Positions 19,059 through 28,272 are shown, numbered from the stretch's first letter. The stretch is DNA of 64,000 bases from Alphaproteobacteria bacterium (GCA_016779005.1 JADHOL010000003.1:62001-126000), one strand, 5' to 3'. The notes: a model not told the origin generated them from the letters alone. Program-made: numbers and translations.

Positions 19059-19144
19059 TATTTTTTCTCTTAATTCTTATCTTTTAGGTTATCGATGCTA
19101 TCGGTTTTTTTTACAGATTTGGGTGGAAGCGCCGTTTTTTCCAA

Positions 19145-19183
19145 TGTACCTTATTTGTGTACCTTATTTATGTACCTTATTTG
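19145..19183. repeat. Three direct 13-bp repeats (TGTACCTTATTT G/A)
   Basis: Three adjacent copies of TGTACCTTATTTG or its A variant at 19145-19157, 19158-19170 and 19171-19183, in the 225-bp gap between ymdB and yebC. The unit contains GTAC but no evident operator symmetry. Nothing else is recognisable in this gap apart from AT-rich sequence that should contain the yebC promoter. Confidence 0.8.
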
Positions 19184-19283
19184 AGAATAACCACATAGCA
19201 GATACCAACCAAGAAAACTATTAAAATGGGCAATCATACAGCATGTATGGTGTTTATAAAACAAAGCTATCTTATTCCATAAA

Positions 19284-20087
19284 TCAGGTTGCTTCTTGTA
19301 ATCTGCCTCCCTTGCGGAATGGTTTAATCGAAATCGCAAGTCCTGTCTTATCATCTATTTCAACTACAACGCCACATAAAGTTGGCTCGCCGGTTGCAAC
19401 GCTTAATCGACCAGAAGATTGCTTGCGAAACCTATCTGTTGCCACTTCCTTATTCATTCCAATCACAGAATTATAATCGCCACACATGCCAGCATCTGTT
19501 TGATATGCGGTGCCATTTTCAAGGATATGATGATCTGCGGTTGGCACATGGGTGTGTGTTCCAACGACACAAGAAACACGCCCATCCAGATAATGCCCTA
19601 TCGCCATTTTCTCAGAGGTTGCCTCTCCATGTACGTCGACAAAAATAGCATCTGCATCTTGGCCTAGCTTAATCTTACCAAGACAATCATCAAGGGCAGC
19701 AAATACATTTAAATAATCTGCCATAAAAAGATTAGTAATTACGTTTAGTACAGCAAGACGCCTGCCGTGTTTATCAGATACGATAACCAAACCAGCGCCG
19801 GGAAATCCCTCTTTCATATTTACTGGGCGAAGCAATCGCGGTTGATGCGTAATATAGCTGGAAATCTCTGACTTATCCCAAATATGATTACCGCTCGTTA
19901 GAACGTCACTTCCAGCATCAAATAACGCGTTACAAATATCAGGTGTTACCCCAAACCCACCTGCTGAATTCTCACAATTTGTAATGACAAAATCACATTC
20001 AAGATTTTCTTTAAGCGTTGCAGTTTCGGCGATGACATGTCCTCTTGCCTGACGTCCTACAATATCACCAAGAAATAAAATTCGCAT
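19284..20087 (-). CDS. YmdB-family metallophosphoesterase (TIGR00282)
   Basis: Family members are dimetal phosphodiesterases; the Bacillus YmdB acts on 2',3'-cyclic AMP. Metal-ligand motifs are the N-terminal LFLGDIVGRQARG, ITNCENSAGGFGVTP, LTSGNHIWDK, FVDVHGEATSEK, and GTHTHVPTADH. The 267 residues match the family. It lies between yebC and fthC on the same strand, 67 bp after fthC, an order common in alphaproteobacteria. The cellular substrate in this organism is unknown. Confidence 0.93.
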   Translation of the reverse strand: MRILFLGDIVGRQARGHVIAETATLKENLECDFVITNCENSAGGFGVTPDICNALFDAGSDVLTSGNHIWDKSEISSYITHQPRLLRPVNMKEGFPGAGLVIVSDKHGRRLAVLNVITNLFMADYLNVFAALDDCLGKIKLGQDADAIFVDVHGEATSEKMAIGHYLDGRVSCVVGTHTHVPTADHHILENGTAYQTDAGMCGDYNSVIGMNKEVATDRFRKQSSGRLSVATGEPTLCGVVVEIDDKTGLAISIKPFRKGGRLQEAT

Positions 20088-20154
20088 AATCAGGCTTTCT
20101 AATTTTGTTACTCACAGCGTGTCAACAAGGTCTACATTTAGGTTCAAGATGGGT

Positions 20155-20745
20155 TCAAGGTAGCATTAATCCTTCAGGGGTTAACACGCCATCCATGGGC
20201 TCATCTGTTGAAGTTACGGGAACTTTATCAACTTGTTGACCAGAATAAGCAACCCCCACAACTTTGACATCAACGCCAGATTCGCGAAATTTTTTAAGTG
20301 TTCTGTCATAATACCCACCGCCATATCCAAGCCTATTATATCTCATATCAAAGGCAAGTAACGGCAACAATACAAGGTCTGGGATAAGCTGGTGTGAGCT
20401 GGCATCAGGATGCTTGGTGTTTAGAGGGCCTGCCTCTAATTCTTGACCAGGAGCGTAGGCGCGGAAGCACAACGCACTGGGTTTTTCAGGTGTGACTGGA
20501 AGACATAATTGACAGTGTTTTTCAGCTAATGCCGTCATTAAGGGAATAATATCAATTTCAGTAAAAATAGGCAGAAAACCTGCAACTATAGAACTTGTAA
20601 ATTTATCAATAAGGTCAGGAGCAAACCGTAATAGATGCTGTGCTGCGATGTTACGCTGGTTTTCATGCAGATGTTTTCTTACCTGCTTTGCTTGTTTTCT
20701 GGCCTGCTGCTTTTGAAGAGAGATTTGTGAGTGATCCATCACCAT
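20155..20745 (-). CDS. fthC: 5-formyltetrahydrofolate cyclo-ligase
   Basis: Converts 5-formyl-THF to 5,10-methenyl-THF with ATP, recycling a dead-end folate. Motifs include the N-terminal [33 protein letters not shown], and the signature [25 protein letters not shown]. The 196 residues are typical. The frame starts MVMDHS; the second Met (20739) has GGAAA a few bases upstream and may be the real start. The gene (ygfA in E. coli) lies immediately downstream of the 6S RNA gene, and co-transcription with 6S RNA is known in several proteobacteria. Confidence 0.95.
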   Translation of the reverse strand: MVMDHSQISLQKQQARKQAKQVRKHLHENQRNIAAQHLLRFAPDLIDKFTSSIVAGFLPIFTEIDIIPLMTALAEKHCQLCLPVTPEKPSALCFRAYAPGQELEAGPLNTKHPDASSHQLIPDLVLLPLLAFDMRYNRLGYGGGYYDRTLKKFRESGVDVKVVGVAYSGQQVDKVPVTSTDEPMDGVLTPEGLMLP

Positions 20746-20949
20746 TTCCGATCATCGACATTCGTGTAAAGCCAATTCAAACCGATTTTGGCTTATAACC
20801 CTTTTTACTTATCCCCATTTGGGCTTATATAGGCCATCGGAAGTAATTTCAGGCATCTAACGCAAACCAAACATGATTATCAGACTTTGTGTGAGGGATG
20901 CCCAAATGATTACCCAAAAATAGTGTCCAAAAATAATACCCAGATATAT

Positions 20950-21120
20950 GTTTGGGTGATAGCCAGAAAAGCCGCTGGTTTGATTTCATCCTCTGTGACC
21001 TGGTTTACAGGTGGGCATCACATAAAAAAGCCTCGACTTTCCCAGCGGCAATTCCCGACAGAAGATTATGGTCCCAGGGATTGAAAAGCCTGGCGAACTA
21101 TCCAGCTATCCACTGGGGTT
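20950..21120 (-). ncRNA. ssrS: 6S RNA (SsrS), approximate ends
   Basis: 6S RNA mimics an open promoter and sequesters the housekeeping RNA polymerase holoenzyme. The 381-bp gap between zapA and fthC is the classic place for it. Reading the minus strand, a block GTTCGCC followed by ATCCCTGGGACCATAA resembles the conserved 5' strand of the central bubble in E. coli 6S. The closing stem pairs GTG(G)ATAGC (21113-21105) with GCTATCAC (20963-20956). An internal stem GCCGCTGG/CCAGCGGC closes the apical arm, which contains an ACCTG-TAAAC-CAGGT hairpin. Ends are estimated to within about 10 nt. The remaining gap (20746-20949) shows nothing else I can assign. Confidence 0.78.
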
Positions 21121-21126
21121 CTACTC

Positions 21127-21495
21127 CTACTCTTGCGATTGTGCAAGATGCTCTATTGTCTGAGCCATTATTGTTATTTGATTTACAAGATTATCCATCT
21201 GCTCTGTGGTTAGAGTTACCGTATTTTCTTCTTGAGCTGTTACTGGCTCATCACCAGAGCTCTGTCTTGAGGCTACACCAGCCTGCTGATTTGCTGATTG
21301 AACCTGATCAGATAAAATAAGCCCTGCCATTGCTAATAATCTTGCATCACCAATTTGTCCGACTGAACCCACAAGCTGTTGGACGATTGCATCTACATTA
21401 CGCCCCATTTCCTCAATATGAGACTCCTGCCCTACATCGCACCCCATCTGATATGGTTGACCATTGATTCGCACTGTTACCGTTGATTGGCTCAT
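21127..21495 (-). CDS. zapA: Cell division protein ZapA
   Basis: ZapA binds FtsZ and bundles the Z-ring. The N-terminal ZapA domain reads VTVRINGQPYQMGCDVGQE and then NVDAIVQQL, with GQIGDARLLAMAGLILSDQV typical of the family. The C-terminal third is a coiled coil (MDNLVNQITIMAQTIEHLAQ) linked by a Ser/Glu-rich spacer. Start at the ATG at 21495 (MSQSTVTV), because AGGAG lies 7 bp upstream; a GTG immediately before is possible. It is 14 bp downstream of a coiled-coil gene and just upstream of 6S RNA. Confidence 0.93.
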   Translation of the reverse strand: MSQSTVTVRINGQPYQMGCDVGQESHIEEMGRNVDAIVQQLVGSVGQIGDARLLAMAGLILSDQVQSANQQAGVASRQSSGDEPVTAQEENTVTLTTEQMDNLVNQITIMAQTIEHLAQSQE

Positions 21496-21509
21496 CACCT
21501 GTCTCCTGA

Positions 21510-21776
21510 CTAATGGTCTTTATTGGACTCTGCTAACATAGGGTTGGCGGCATCATCTATCTGTGAACTCATTTGCTCCATCAAAGATATGGCATTCGAA
21601 ATTTGACTTTTTATGGACTTCAATTCAGCAAGATCAATCGCTTGCGGGTTTACATCACCGCTTGTTGAATGTTCTGAATTATCTGAGAACGAAGCAGACA
21701 TATCTCTATCCAACTTGTCTTTCAAGTGATCCACGGCTTTTCTAAGCCTTCCTAATGCTTGTTCAATTTCATTCAT
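21510..21776 (-). CDS. Short coiled-coil protein, ZauP-like partner of ZapA
   Basis: An 88-residue acidic protein with an N-terminal helix suited to coiled-coil formation (EIEQALGRLRKAVDHLKDKLD), a polar Ser/Asp linker and a second helix (LAELKSIKSQISNAISLMEQM). There are no membrane segments or cysteine motifs. In Caulobacter a coiled-coil gene (zauP) directly upstream of zapA encodes a partner that focuses the Z-ring. Position, size and coiled-coil content suggest the same role here, but sequence is too short and divergent for certainty. DUF4164-type proteins occupy this slot in Rhizobiales. Confidence 0.6.
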   Translation of the reverse strand: MNEIEQALGRLRKAVDHLKDKLDRDMSASFSDNSEHSTSGDVNPQAIDLAELKSIKSQISNAISLMEQMSSQIDDAANPMLAESNKDH

Positions 21777-22051
21777 TTGGAATCCAAAAAAACCTTTTTC
21801 CGTTTTGTGAGATAAGCGTATCTGGTTTCAACAAAAAAATAAATACCTCAATTAGTTGCGTGATGACCTTATCATAGAGAAAAGCTTTTTTTAAGAATAA
21901 TCGCGCCGTGTTTTGTGTTATAATTCGTTTTTTCAGGACTGAAAGCAAACTAGCATTTGACGGCTACCTGCTAAATCGGGCATTTTCCATAGCGCCAATC
22001 AATTACTGACTTGATACACTTAAGATAATTATACATAAGGAAATTTCTGTG

Positions 22052-24040
22052 ATGAGTAATTCTGCTAAATCAAATGCGATGGCCAATGCCATCCGCGCTC
22101 TTGCCATGGATGCTGTAGAAGCAGCAAATTCAGGACATCCTGGAATGCCGATGGGAATGGCAGACATTGCGACTGTTTTATATTCGAATCATCTAAAATT
22201 TTCTGCTCAGAATCCAGACTGGCCTGATAGAGATAGATTTATCCTATCTGCGGGCCATGGCTCAATGCTGTTATATTCTCTGTTATTTCTGACAGGCTAT
22301 TCTGATATGAGTCTTGAAGAAATCAAGAATTTCCGCCAGCTTGGCTCAAAGACCGCAGGGCATCCTGAATTCGGTCATGCTAGCGGTATTGAGACGACGA
22401 CAGGCCCCCTTGGGCAAGGATTTGCGAATGCTGTGGGATTTGCAATGGCGGAACGACATCTAAACGCAGAATTCGGAGATGGTCTTGTTGATCATATGAG
22501 CTACGTGATTGCAGGAGATGGATGCTTGATGGAAGGTATTAGCCATGAAGCTGCCTCTTTTGCAGGACATTTAAAACTAGGCAAACTTGTTGTGCTTTTT
22601 GATGATAACGGGATTTCAATTGATGGAAGTACGGATATCACCACTTCAGATGATATCACACAGCGTTTTCTCTCTTATGGGTGGCAAGTGCTGGAATGTG
22701 ATGGGCATAATCATGAACATATTAATACAGCCCTTACAGAAGCAAAAGCTGACGCAACAAAACCCTCTCTTATAAGATGCAAGACACAGATAGGATATGG
22801 CTCTCCTAATCGCGGGGGCACGGCTGGCATTCACGGAGCGCCTCTTGGAAGTGCGGAAATTGCCCTTACCAGACAATCGTTAGACTGGCAGCATGAGCCG
22901 TTTTTTGTTCCAGATGAAACCCTTCAGGATTGGCGGGATATTGGCTCTAAGGGGGCAAGCCTCTGCGCAGAATGGGAACAACGCGCCCATTCAGATGCAA
23001 AAGGTGCCACCTTTAAAAAGCGCCTGTCTGATGATTATAAAGCAGATATTCAAGGTGCGATTTCTCACTTTAAAACTCAACTAATTGCTGAGCCTCAGAA
23101 AGTTGCGAGCAGAGTTGCAAGCCAGAAATCGATTGAGGCATTGGTTCCAGTATATCCATCCTTATTTGGGGGCTCTGCTGACCTTACCGGATCCAACAAT
23201 ACCAAAGTCGCCGAACATACGATTTTCTCAAGCTCAGATTATCTAGGGCGATATATTCATTACGGCGTAAGAGAACATGCAATGGCAGCTGCCATGAACG
23301 GACTTGCTTTGCATGGCGGTGTAACGCCATTTGGAGGTACCTTCCTAGTATTTACAGATTATTGTAGGCCAGCAATCCGTCTCTCTGCTTTAATGCAGCA
23401 AAAAGTAATTTATGTAATGACACATGATAGCATTGGACTTGGTGAAGATGGCCCAACTCATCAACCGGTGGAACATTTAGCCTCTTTGCGGGTGATACCT
23501 AATCTTAATGTATTCCGGCCATGCGATATTGTAGAAACAGCAGAAGCTTGGGAATTAGCCTGCCTGTCACAAAAATCGCCTTCTATATTAGCGCTTTCAC
23601 GGCAAGGGCTACCCCAGATCCGCCTTGAAGAAAACGCAAATAATCTATCTGCAACGGGCGGATATATTCTACGTGAAGCAAGTAAATCGCCACTAGTAAC
23701 ATTAATGGCAAGTGGCTCTGAGGTAATGTTAGCAGAGGAAGCGCGCATTCATCTGGAGGCCCATAATATCCCAACCAGACTAGTTTCTGTGCCGTGCCTT
23801 GATAGGCTGTTAGAACAAGAGGCTACCTTTATTGAAAATTTGCGAGGCGATGCTGACGTGGTAATTGCAATTGAAGCAGGTCTGGAGGCAGGCTGGGCAA
23901 AAGCAATTGGCTCACAAGGTCATTTTATTGGTATGAACAGCTTTGGCGCTTCTGCTCCTGCTGCTGCGCTATACGAGCATTTTGGCATAACAACTCAAGC
24001 AATCATTGACTTAGCCCAAAATCAGCTTAAACACCCATAG
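22052..24040 (+). CDS. tkt: Transketolase
   Basis: Thiamine-diphosphate enzyme of the non-oxidative pentose phosphate pathway, moving two-carbon units between sugar phosphates. Motifs are SGHPGMPMGMADIA at the N-terminus, LSAGHGSMLLYSLLFLTGY, the TPP-binding GDGCLMEGISHEA to DDNGISIDG, and the pyrimidine-domain VREHAMAAAMNGLALHGG. THDSIGLGEDGPTHQPVEHLASLR is a strong family signature. The 663-residue length (counting an upstream GTG) is normal. I choose the ATG at 22052 with AAGGAAA about 9 bp upstream. It diverges from the zapA operon, an arrangement conserved in alphaproteobacteria, where gap or fba genes often follow; here efp follows instead. Confidence 0.97.
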   Translation: MSNSAKSNAMANAIRALAMDAVEAANSGHPGMPMGMADIATVLYSNHLKFSAQNPDWPDRDRFILSAGHGSMLLYSLLFLTGYSDMSLEEIKNFRQLGSKTAGHPEFGHASGIETTTGPLGQGFANAVGFAMAERHLNAEFGDGLVDHMSYVIAGDGCLMEGISHEAASFAGHLKLGKLVVLFDDNGISIDGSTDITTSDDITQRFLSYGWQVLECDGHNHEHINTALTEAKADATKPSLIRCKTQIGYGSPNRGGTAGIHGAPLGSAEIALTRQSLDWQHEPFFVPDETLQDWRDIGSKGASLCAEWEQRAHSDAKGATFKKRLSDDYKADIQGAISHFKTQLIAEPQKVASRVASQKSIEALVPVYPSLFGGSADLTGSNNTKVAEHTIFSSSDYLGRYIHYGVREHAMAAAMNGLALHGGVTPFGGTFLVFTDYCRPAIRLSALMQQKVIYVMTHDSIGLGEDGPTHQPVEHLASLRVIPNLNVFRPCDIVETAEAWELACLSQKSPSILALSRQGLPQIRLEENANNLSATGGYILREASKSPLVTLMASGSEVMLAEEARIHLEAHNIPTRLVSVPCLDRLLEQEATFIENLRGDADVVIAIEAGLEAGWAKAIGSQGHFIGMNSFGASAPAAALYEHFGITTQAIIDLAQNQLKHP

Positions 24041-24117
24041 TTAGCATTGAATAGGTGGCATTGAATAATAGTGCCAGATAAATGAGCTGTTAAACGCTGA
24101 GCTAAGGAGGGGTATCT

Positions 24118-24684
24118 ATGAAAATAAATGGCAACGCGATAAAACCAGGCAATGTTATAAGCCATAATGGACGCTTATGGGTTGCATCAAAAACAAGCCA
24201 CGTAAAACCTGGAAAAGGGGGCGCATTTGCGCAAGTGGAATTGCGCGATATCCGCGATGGAACAAAGTTGAATGAGCGTTTTCGGGCAACAGAGGGTGTT
24301 GAGCGTGTAATACTTGATGAGGTTGAATGCACCTATCTATATGCAGAGGGCGATACGCATATATTTATGCACTCCGAGACATTTGAGCAAATATCCATCC
24401 TGCAGGACATGATAGGGGAGCCCGTAGCATTTCTTCAAGACGGCATGACGGTTTCGGTTTCCATGTATGAATCAGAGCCCATATCTGTCACCATGCCTGA
24501 CCAAACCACCGTTACTGTAATTGAGGCTGATGCTGTTGTAAAAGGCCAAACGGCTTCTTCTTCATACAAGCCTGCTGTTGCTGATAATGGTGTGAGAATT
24601 ATGGTACCGCCTTTTATCGAAACTGGAACCAGAATCGTTGTTAAAATTGAAGACGCAACCTACGTAGAACGAGCGAAAGACTAA
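24118..24684 (+). CDS. efp: Translation elongation factor P
   Basis: EF-P rescues ribosomes stalled at polyproline stretches. Three domains: the KOW-like N-terminus with the loop HVKPGKGGAF (modifiable lysine near residue 33, the beta-lysylation type), the OB domain with EGVERVILDEVECTYLYAEGD, and a C-terminal domain ending GTRIVVKIEDATYVERAKD. The 188 residues are typical. A GGAGGGG site precedes the ATG. suhB follows 5 bp later, a pairing common in alphaproteobacteria. No epmA/epmB modification genes are in this window. Confidence 0.97.
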   Translation: MKINGNAIKPGNVISHNGRLWVASKTSHVKPGKGGAFAQVELRDIRDGTKLNERFRATEGVERVILDEVECTYLYAEGDTHIFMHSETFEQISILQDMIGEPVAFLQDGMTVSVSMYESEPISVTMPDQTTVTVIEADAVVKGQTASSSYKPAVADNGVRIMVPPFIETGTRIVVKIEDATYVERAKD

Positions 24685-24689
24685 ACCAA

Positions 24690-25502
24690 ATGGCATTAAG
24701 ATCAGCGCTTATAAATGTAATTTTCAAAGCAGCAAGTAAAGCTGCAAGACGCATGATGCGCGATTTTGGAGAAGCCGAAAATTTGCAAGTTAGCCGAAAA
24801 GGTGCGGCAGATTTTGTAAGTCAGGCGGATTTATCTGCAGAACGCACCCTAAGAGATGAGCTGGAATATGCACGTCCTGGATGGAATATGATTCTAGAGG
24901 AATCTGGTCACATCAAAGGAGAATCATCTGATGCGCCAACTTGGATCATTGACCCGCTTGATGGAACTACGAATTTTCTTCATGGTATCCCACATTTTGC
25001 CATCTCGATTGCTGTTCTAGATAATAAAAAACTGACAGCAGCTGGTATTCTAGACCCTATAAGAGACGAGTTTTTCTTTGCTGAGCTGGGTAAAGGCGCC
25101 TATCTAAATGATCGTAGAATCCGCGTTTCAAGCCGCAAACAGGTTGAGTCTGCTTTATTTGCAACTGGTATTCCATTTCTTGGCAGGACAACATCTGAGC
25201 AAGAGAGAATTTTCATCAACCAGCTAAATCATGTGATGCCCAAATGTTCTGGGATCCGCCGATTTGGGTCTGCTGCATTGGACCTTGCATGGGTTGCTGC
25301 AGGCAGATATGACGGCTTCTGGGAGCATGGCTTGCAACAATGGGACATTGCCGCTGGTGCCCTAATCGTAAGAGAAGCAGGTGGTTTTGTATCTGACTTC
25401 TCATCACGAGATACTGTTTTACAAACTGGAAATATTGTTGCGGCAAATGGTGGGCTGCATGTGCCCTTGTTAAAAATGCTGCGAGAAGGCGAAAAAGCCT
25501 AG
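24690..25502 (+). CDS. suhB: Inositol monophosphatase family protein (SuhB-like)
   Basis: Mg-dependent phosphatase of the IMPase fold. The first metal motif is EESG near residue 69, the second WIIDPLDGTTNFLHGIPHF (two Asp ligands), and the third WDIAAGALIVREAGG near the C-terminus. The 270 residues are normal. E. coli SuhB is also a rRNA antitermination factor; whether this protein has that role cannot be told from sequence. It follows efp by 5 bp and precedes the MotA-like/OmpA pair by 234 bp. Confidence 0.94.
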   Translation: MALRSALINVIFKAASKAARRMMRDFGEAENLQVSRKGAADFVSQADLSAERTLRDELEYARPGWNMILEESGHIKGESSDAPTWIIDPLDGTTNFLHGIPHFAISIAVLDNKKLTAAGILDPIRDEFFFAELGKGAYLNDRRIRVSSRKQVESALFATGIPFLGRTTSEQERIFINQLNHVMPKCSGIRRFGSAALDLAWVAAGRYDGFWEHGLQQWDIAAGALIVREAGGFVSDFSSRDTVLQTGNIVAANGGLHVPLLKMLREGEKA

Positions 25503-25639
25503 ATTTTTGACCATCTCATATCAAACTTGCTTTTTTAAAAAAATGCATCTCAGACACTTCTATTAGCTTATCTTATTATTTCAGTCATATTCCTGCCATT
25601 GTTTTCAGCCATGAATTTGATGTAGAGTTATGCAAGTAG

Positions 25640-25671
25640 CGCCTATCATGCTCAGTGCCTATGATGCTCAG
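25640..25671. repeat. 16-bp tandem duplication upstream of the MotA-like gene
   Basis: GCCTATCATGCTCAGT is followed immediately by GCCTATGATGCTCAGG, two copies differing at two positions. A TATAAT hexamer follows at 25673-25678, but no acceptable -35 lies at the right distance. This is the only structure I see in the 234-bp gap after suhB. Confidence 0.55.
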
Positions 25672-25736
25672 GTATAATTCTAAGGGTCAAAACTGAATCT
25701 GCGCGCACTCTTTTTTAGGAAGGATACTTAAAACTT

Positions 25737-26792
25737 ATGACGGATCCACGTTCTTTTCTAATACGGATGATTTCCGTCCTTGGCATCTTTATTCTTATAT
25801 GTGGGTTCCTGTATGAGCAGATTTATATAAGCTTTATGGGAAACCCTATCCTGAACGGCACCATCATTGCTACTGCGCTTATCGGTGTTATTTATATTTT
25901 CAGGCAAGTATTACTTCTGGTTCCAGAGGTCAAATGGCTTAGTGATGTTCAGCGTACACGAACCCTATCTAAAAAAAATGCAAAGCCTGTTTTGTTAGCT
26001 ACCGTAAATGTTATGCTGGCCGACCAAACCAATGAGCGACAATTATCAGCACAATCCTTGCGCTCTGTTCTTGACGGGGTAGCCGCCCGGCTAGATGAAG
26101 GGCGTGAGATTTCTCGATATATGATAGGGCTTTTGATATTTCTAGGGTTGCTAGGAACTTTCTGGGGCCTATTACAGACCATAGGAGCTGTTGGAAATGT
26201 CGTAGATGGGCTGAGTAGCACCAACGCTAATTTAGATAGAATGATGGAACAATTGCGCTCTGGTCTGGATGCGCCGCTATCAGGCATGGCAACTGCATTT
26301 TCCTCTTCTCTTTTCGGCCTAACAGGCTCGCTCGTACTTGGTTTTCTGGATCTACAGCTAGGGCAGGCAATGGGACGGTTTTTTAATGAGGTTGAGGATT
26401 GGCTATCATCATTTGCTCGCTATAATGATGTAAGAGGACAAGAAACTCAGCCCCAAGCTAGCAGTGGTTTAATGTCAGAAGGGCTGAATGAAGAAGGGGC
26501 ACGCGCATTATTGCAATTAGCGCGGGCGATTGAGCGTTCTGAGAAATCTCGAGAAGCAACTGAATCTCAACTCGATAAGCTGAATATTCACCTAGGGCTA
26601 CTATCAGAGCAAATAACTGATGATAAGAGAATAAGGGACCAGCTGATTTTGCTGAATAGCCGGCTTGAATCCCTCGGAAGCCAAATCATGAATGCATCAA
26701 GAGAGCAACAGGATGCGCTTGGAACCGATTTGCGCTCTCTTGCAACCTCCATAGACCGTCTAATTTCGAACAACCTAAAAAGTGAGAAATAA
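25737..26792 (+). CDS. MotA/TolQ/ExbB-type proton channel subunit, non-flagellar
   Basis: A 351-residue membrane protein with an N-terminal pair of helices (MISVLGIFILICGFLY and GTIIATALIGVIYIF) and two later helices. The first of these carries LLIFLGLLGTFWGLLQTIGAVG, the family signature also seen in TolQ. The second is SGMATAFSSSLFGLTGSLVLGFLDL. The C-terminal 120 residues are a cytoplasmic coiled-coil tail (EKSREATESQLDKLNIHLG). An AGGAAGGA site precedes the ATG. The next gene, 3 bp on, is its OmpA-domain partner. It is not the flagellar stator, which is at 52.9-54.9 kb. Efp-suhB-linked pairs of this kind are widespread in alphaproteobacteria but their substrate is unclear. Confidence 0.85.
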   Translation: MTDPRSFLIRMISVLGIFILICGFLYEQIYISFMGNPILNGTIIATALIGVIYIFRQVLLLVPEVKWLSDVQRTRTLSKKNAKPVLLATVNVMLADQTNERQLSAQSLRSVLDGVAARLDEGREISRYMIGLLIFLGLLGTFWGLLQTIGAVGNVVDGLSSTNANLDRMMEQLRSGLDAPLSGMATAFSSSLFGLTGSLVLGFLDLQLGQAMGRFFNEVEDWLSSFARYNDVRGQETQPQASSGLMSEGLNEEGARALLQLARAIERSEKSREATESQLDKLNIHLGLLSEQITDDKRIRDQLILLNSRLESLGSQIMNASREQQDALGTDLRSLATSIDRLISNNLKSEK

Positions 26793-26795
26793 CAT

Positions 26796-28181
26796 ATGTC
26801 GCTTTCTCGACTAGGTAATCGCGGTCGCCCAAGTGATTTTACATGGCCTGGATTTGTGGATGCGCTTGCCAGTTTACTGATGGTCTTTGTATTTGTATTG
26901 ATGGTCTTTGTGATTATTCAGGCTAATCTTTCTTTTCGCATCTCTGGACAGGATAGTCGAATAACCGCCCTTCAAAATGAATTGCTAGAACTTGGCTCGC
27001 TTCTCAATATGGAACGCGAAACAAATTTACAATTATCTTCTGAGCTATCAAATGCACAGCTTAAAGTAACAAGCTTAGAGGGGGATAATGAACAATTATT
27101 ATCTCAACTAGCATCCTTGCAGACAGAATTATCTGATAGAGGTGATGAAATCATCGCACAACAGGCAGATATTAGCGCCCTAAGCTCTCAAATATTTGAG
27201 CTGGAGGATAATCTTGAGAGTGCGCGTTCTCTTGCTGATGAGAGATCTGACGAGATTGAGGCGTTGATTCTTCGCCTAACAGCTAGTGCAGAAGCGTTTG
27301 AAGAGCAATCAGATGCATTTAACAATCAGGCAATCGAACTGCAACAGAGTATTACGCTTGCCAAGGATCGCGAAGAGCGTATCTCAATATTAGATTCAAA
27401 GATTGAAAATTTAAATGCTAAGAACACGCTTACGCAAGAAGAATTAAGCGAGAAGCAACGATTACTACTCATCGCAGAACAGGCATTGCTTAAACAGGCT
27501 GAGGAATTGAAATCTGCCAATAATGCTAGTAATGAGGCCAAAGCAGAAATAGATAAATTATTGGCAAGCACAACAGCGCTCCGCCTTGAAATCCAGAAAT
27601 TAAGCAATCTTCTAGCTGACAAAGAGCGGCAATCCATAAATGATAAGATTGCGATAGCCGATTTGGGTAAGAAATTAAATTCTGCCTTGGCAACGCGGGT
27701 TCAAGATTTACAAAAATTCAGGTCTGAATTTTTTGGCCAGCTTCGCGAAGTTTTAAAAAACAGATCAGAGGTACGCGTCGTTGGTGACCGATTTATATTT
27801 CAATCAGAAGTTCTATTTGCAACTGGACAGGCTGATATTAGCGATGCTGGAAAAGAGCAGCTTGCTGAAATAGCTTCTGCATTGCGCGAAATAGAAGAGG
27901 TGATACCAAAAGACATACCATGGGTGCTTCAAATTGAAGGACATACAGATAGCGACCCAATCGCTGATAATCCCTTTTTCAAGGATAACTGGGATTTATC
28001 AACCGAACGAGCGCTTTCTGTTGTACGTTTTTTAAGGTCAGAAGGCATCCCTGCTAATCGACTTGCTGCGGCAGGTTATGGTGAGTTTCAACCTATTGAT
28101 ACTCAGAATTCTGAAGCTGCAAAACAGCGCAATAGACGCATCGAGTTAAAACTGACTCAGAGAATTGCTCCAAATACTTAA
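26796..28181 (+). CDS. MotB-like protein with long coiled coil and OmpA peptidoglycan-binding domain
   Basis: 461 residues. The N-terminal helix PGFVDALASLLMVFVFVLMVF carries an Asp in the position of the MotB/TolR proton-carrying residue. A coiled coil of about 250 residues follows (roughly 45-305, heptads rich in Leu, Glu and Gln). The OmpA-like domain has IEGHTDSDPI, NWDLSTERALSVVRFLRSEG and RNRRIELKL, and should hold peptidoglycan. It forms a stator pair with the preceding MotA-like gene. The long periplasmic coiled coil is much larger than in MotB and could span to the wall at a distance. It resembles ZorAB only in fold. Confidence 0.85.
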   Translation: MSLSRLGNRGRPSDFTWPGFVDALASLLMVFVFVLMVFVIIQANLSFRISGQDSRITALQNELLELGSLLNMERETNLQLSSELSNAQLKVTSLEGDNEQLLSQLASLQTELSDRGDEIIAQQADISALSSQIFELEDNLESARSLADERSDEIEALILRLTASAEAFEEQSDAFNNQAIELQQSITLAKDREERISILDSKIENLNAKNTLTQEELSEKQRLLLIAEQALLKQAEELKSANNASNEAKAEIDKLLASTTALRLEIQKLSNLLADKERQSINDKIAIADLGKKLNSALATRVQDLQKFRSEFFGQLREVLKNRSEVRVVGDRFIFQSEVLFATGQADISDAGKEQLAEIASALREIEEVIPKDIPWVLQIEGHTDSDPIADNPFFKDNWDLSTERALSVVRFLRSEGIPANRLAAAGYGEFQPIDTQNSEAAKQRNRRIELKLTQRIAPNT

Positions 28182-28272
28182 TGCCTCAATAGTTATGACA
28201 CATTTATTTGGATTGAGAATAATATGTGGTCAAAATGAAGCAAAAAACAAATCTTTACTGGCTCATTTCAGC

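Noticed and set aside
25737-28181. Zorya anti-phage system (ZorAB)
   Set aside because: Only the MotA-like/OmpA pair is present. There is no ZorC, ZorD or ZorE, the long coiled coil is on the B subunit instead of A, and the pair is in a housekeeping context behind efp-suhB.
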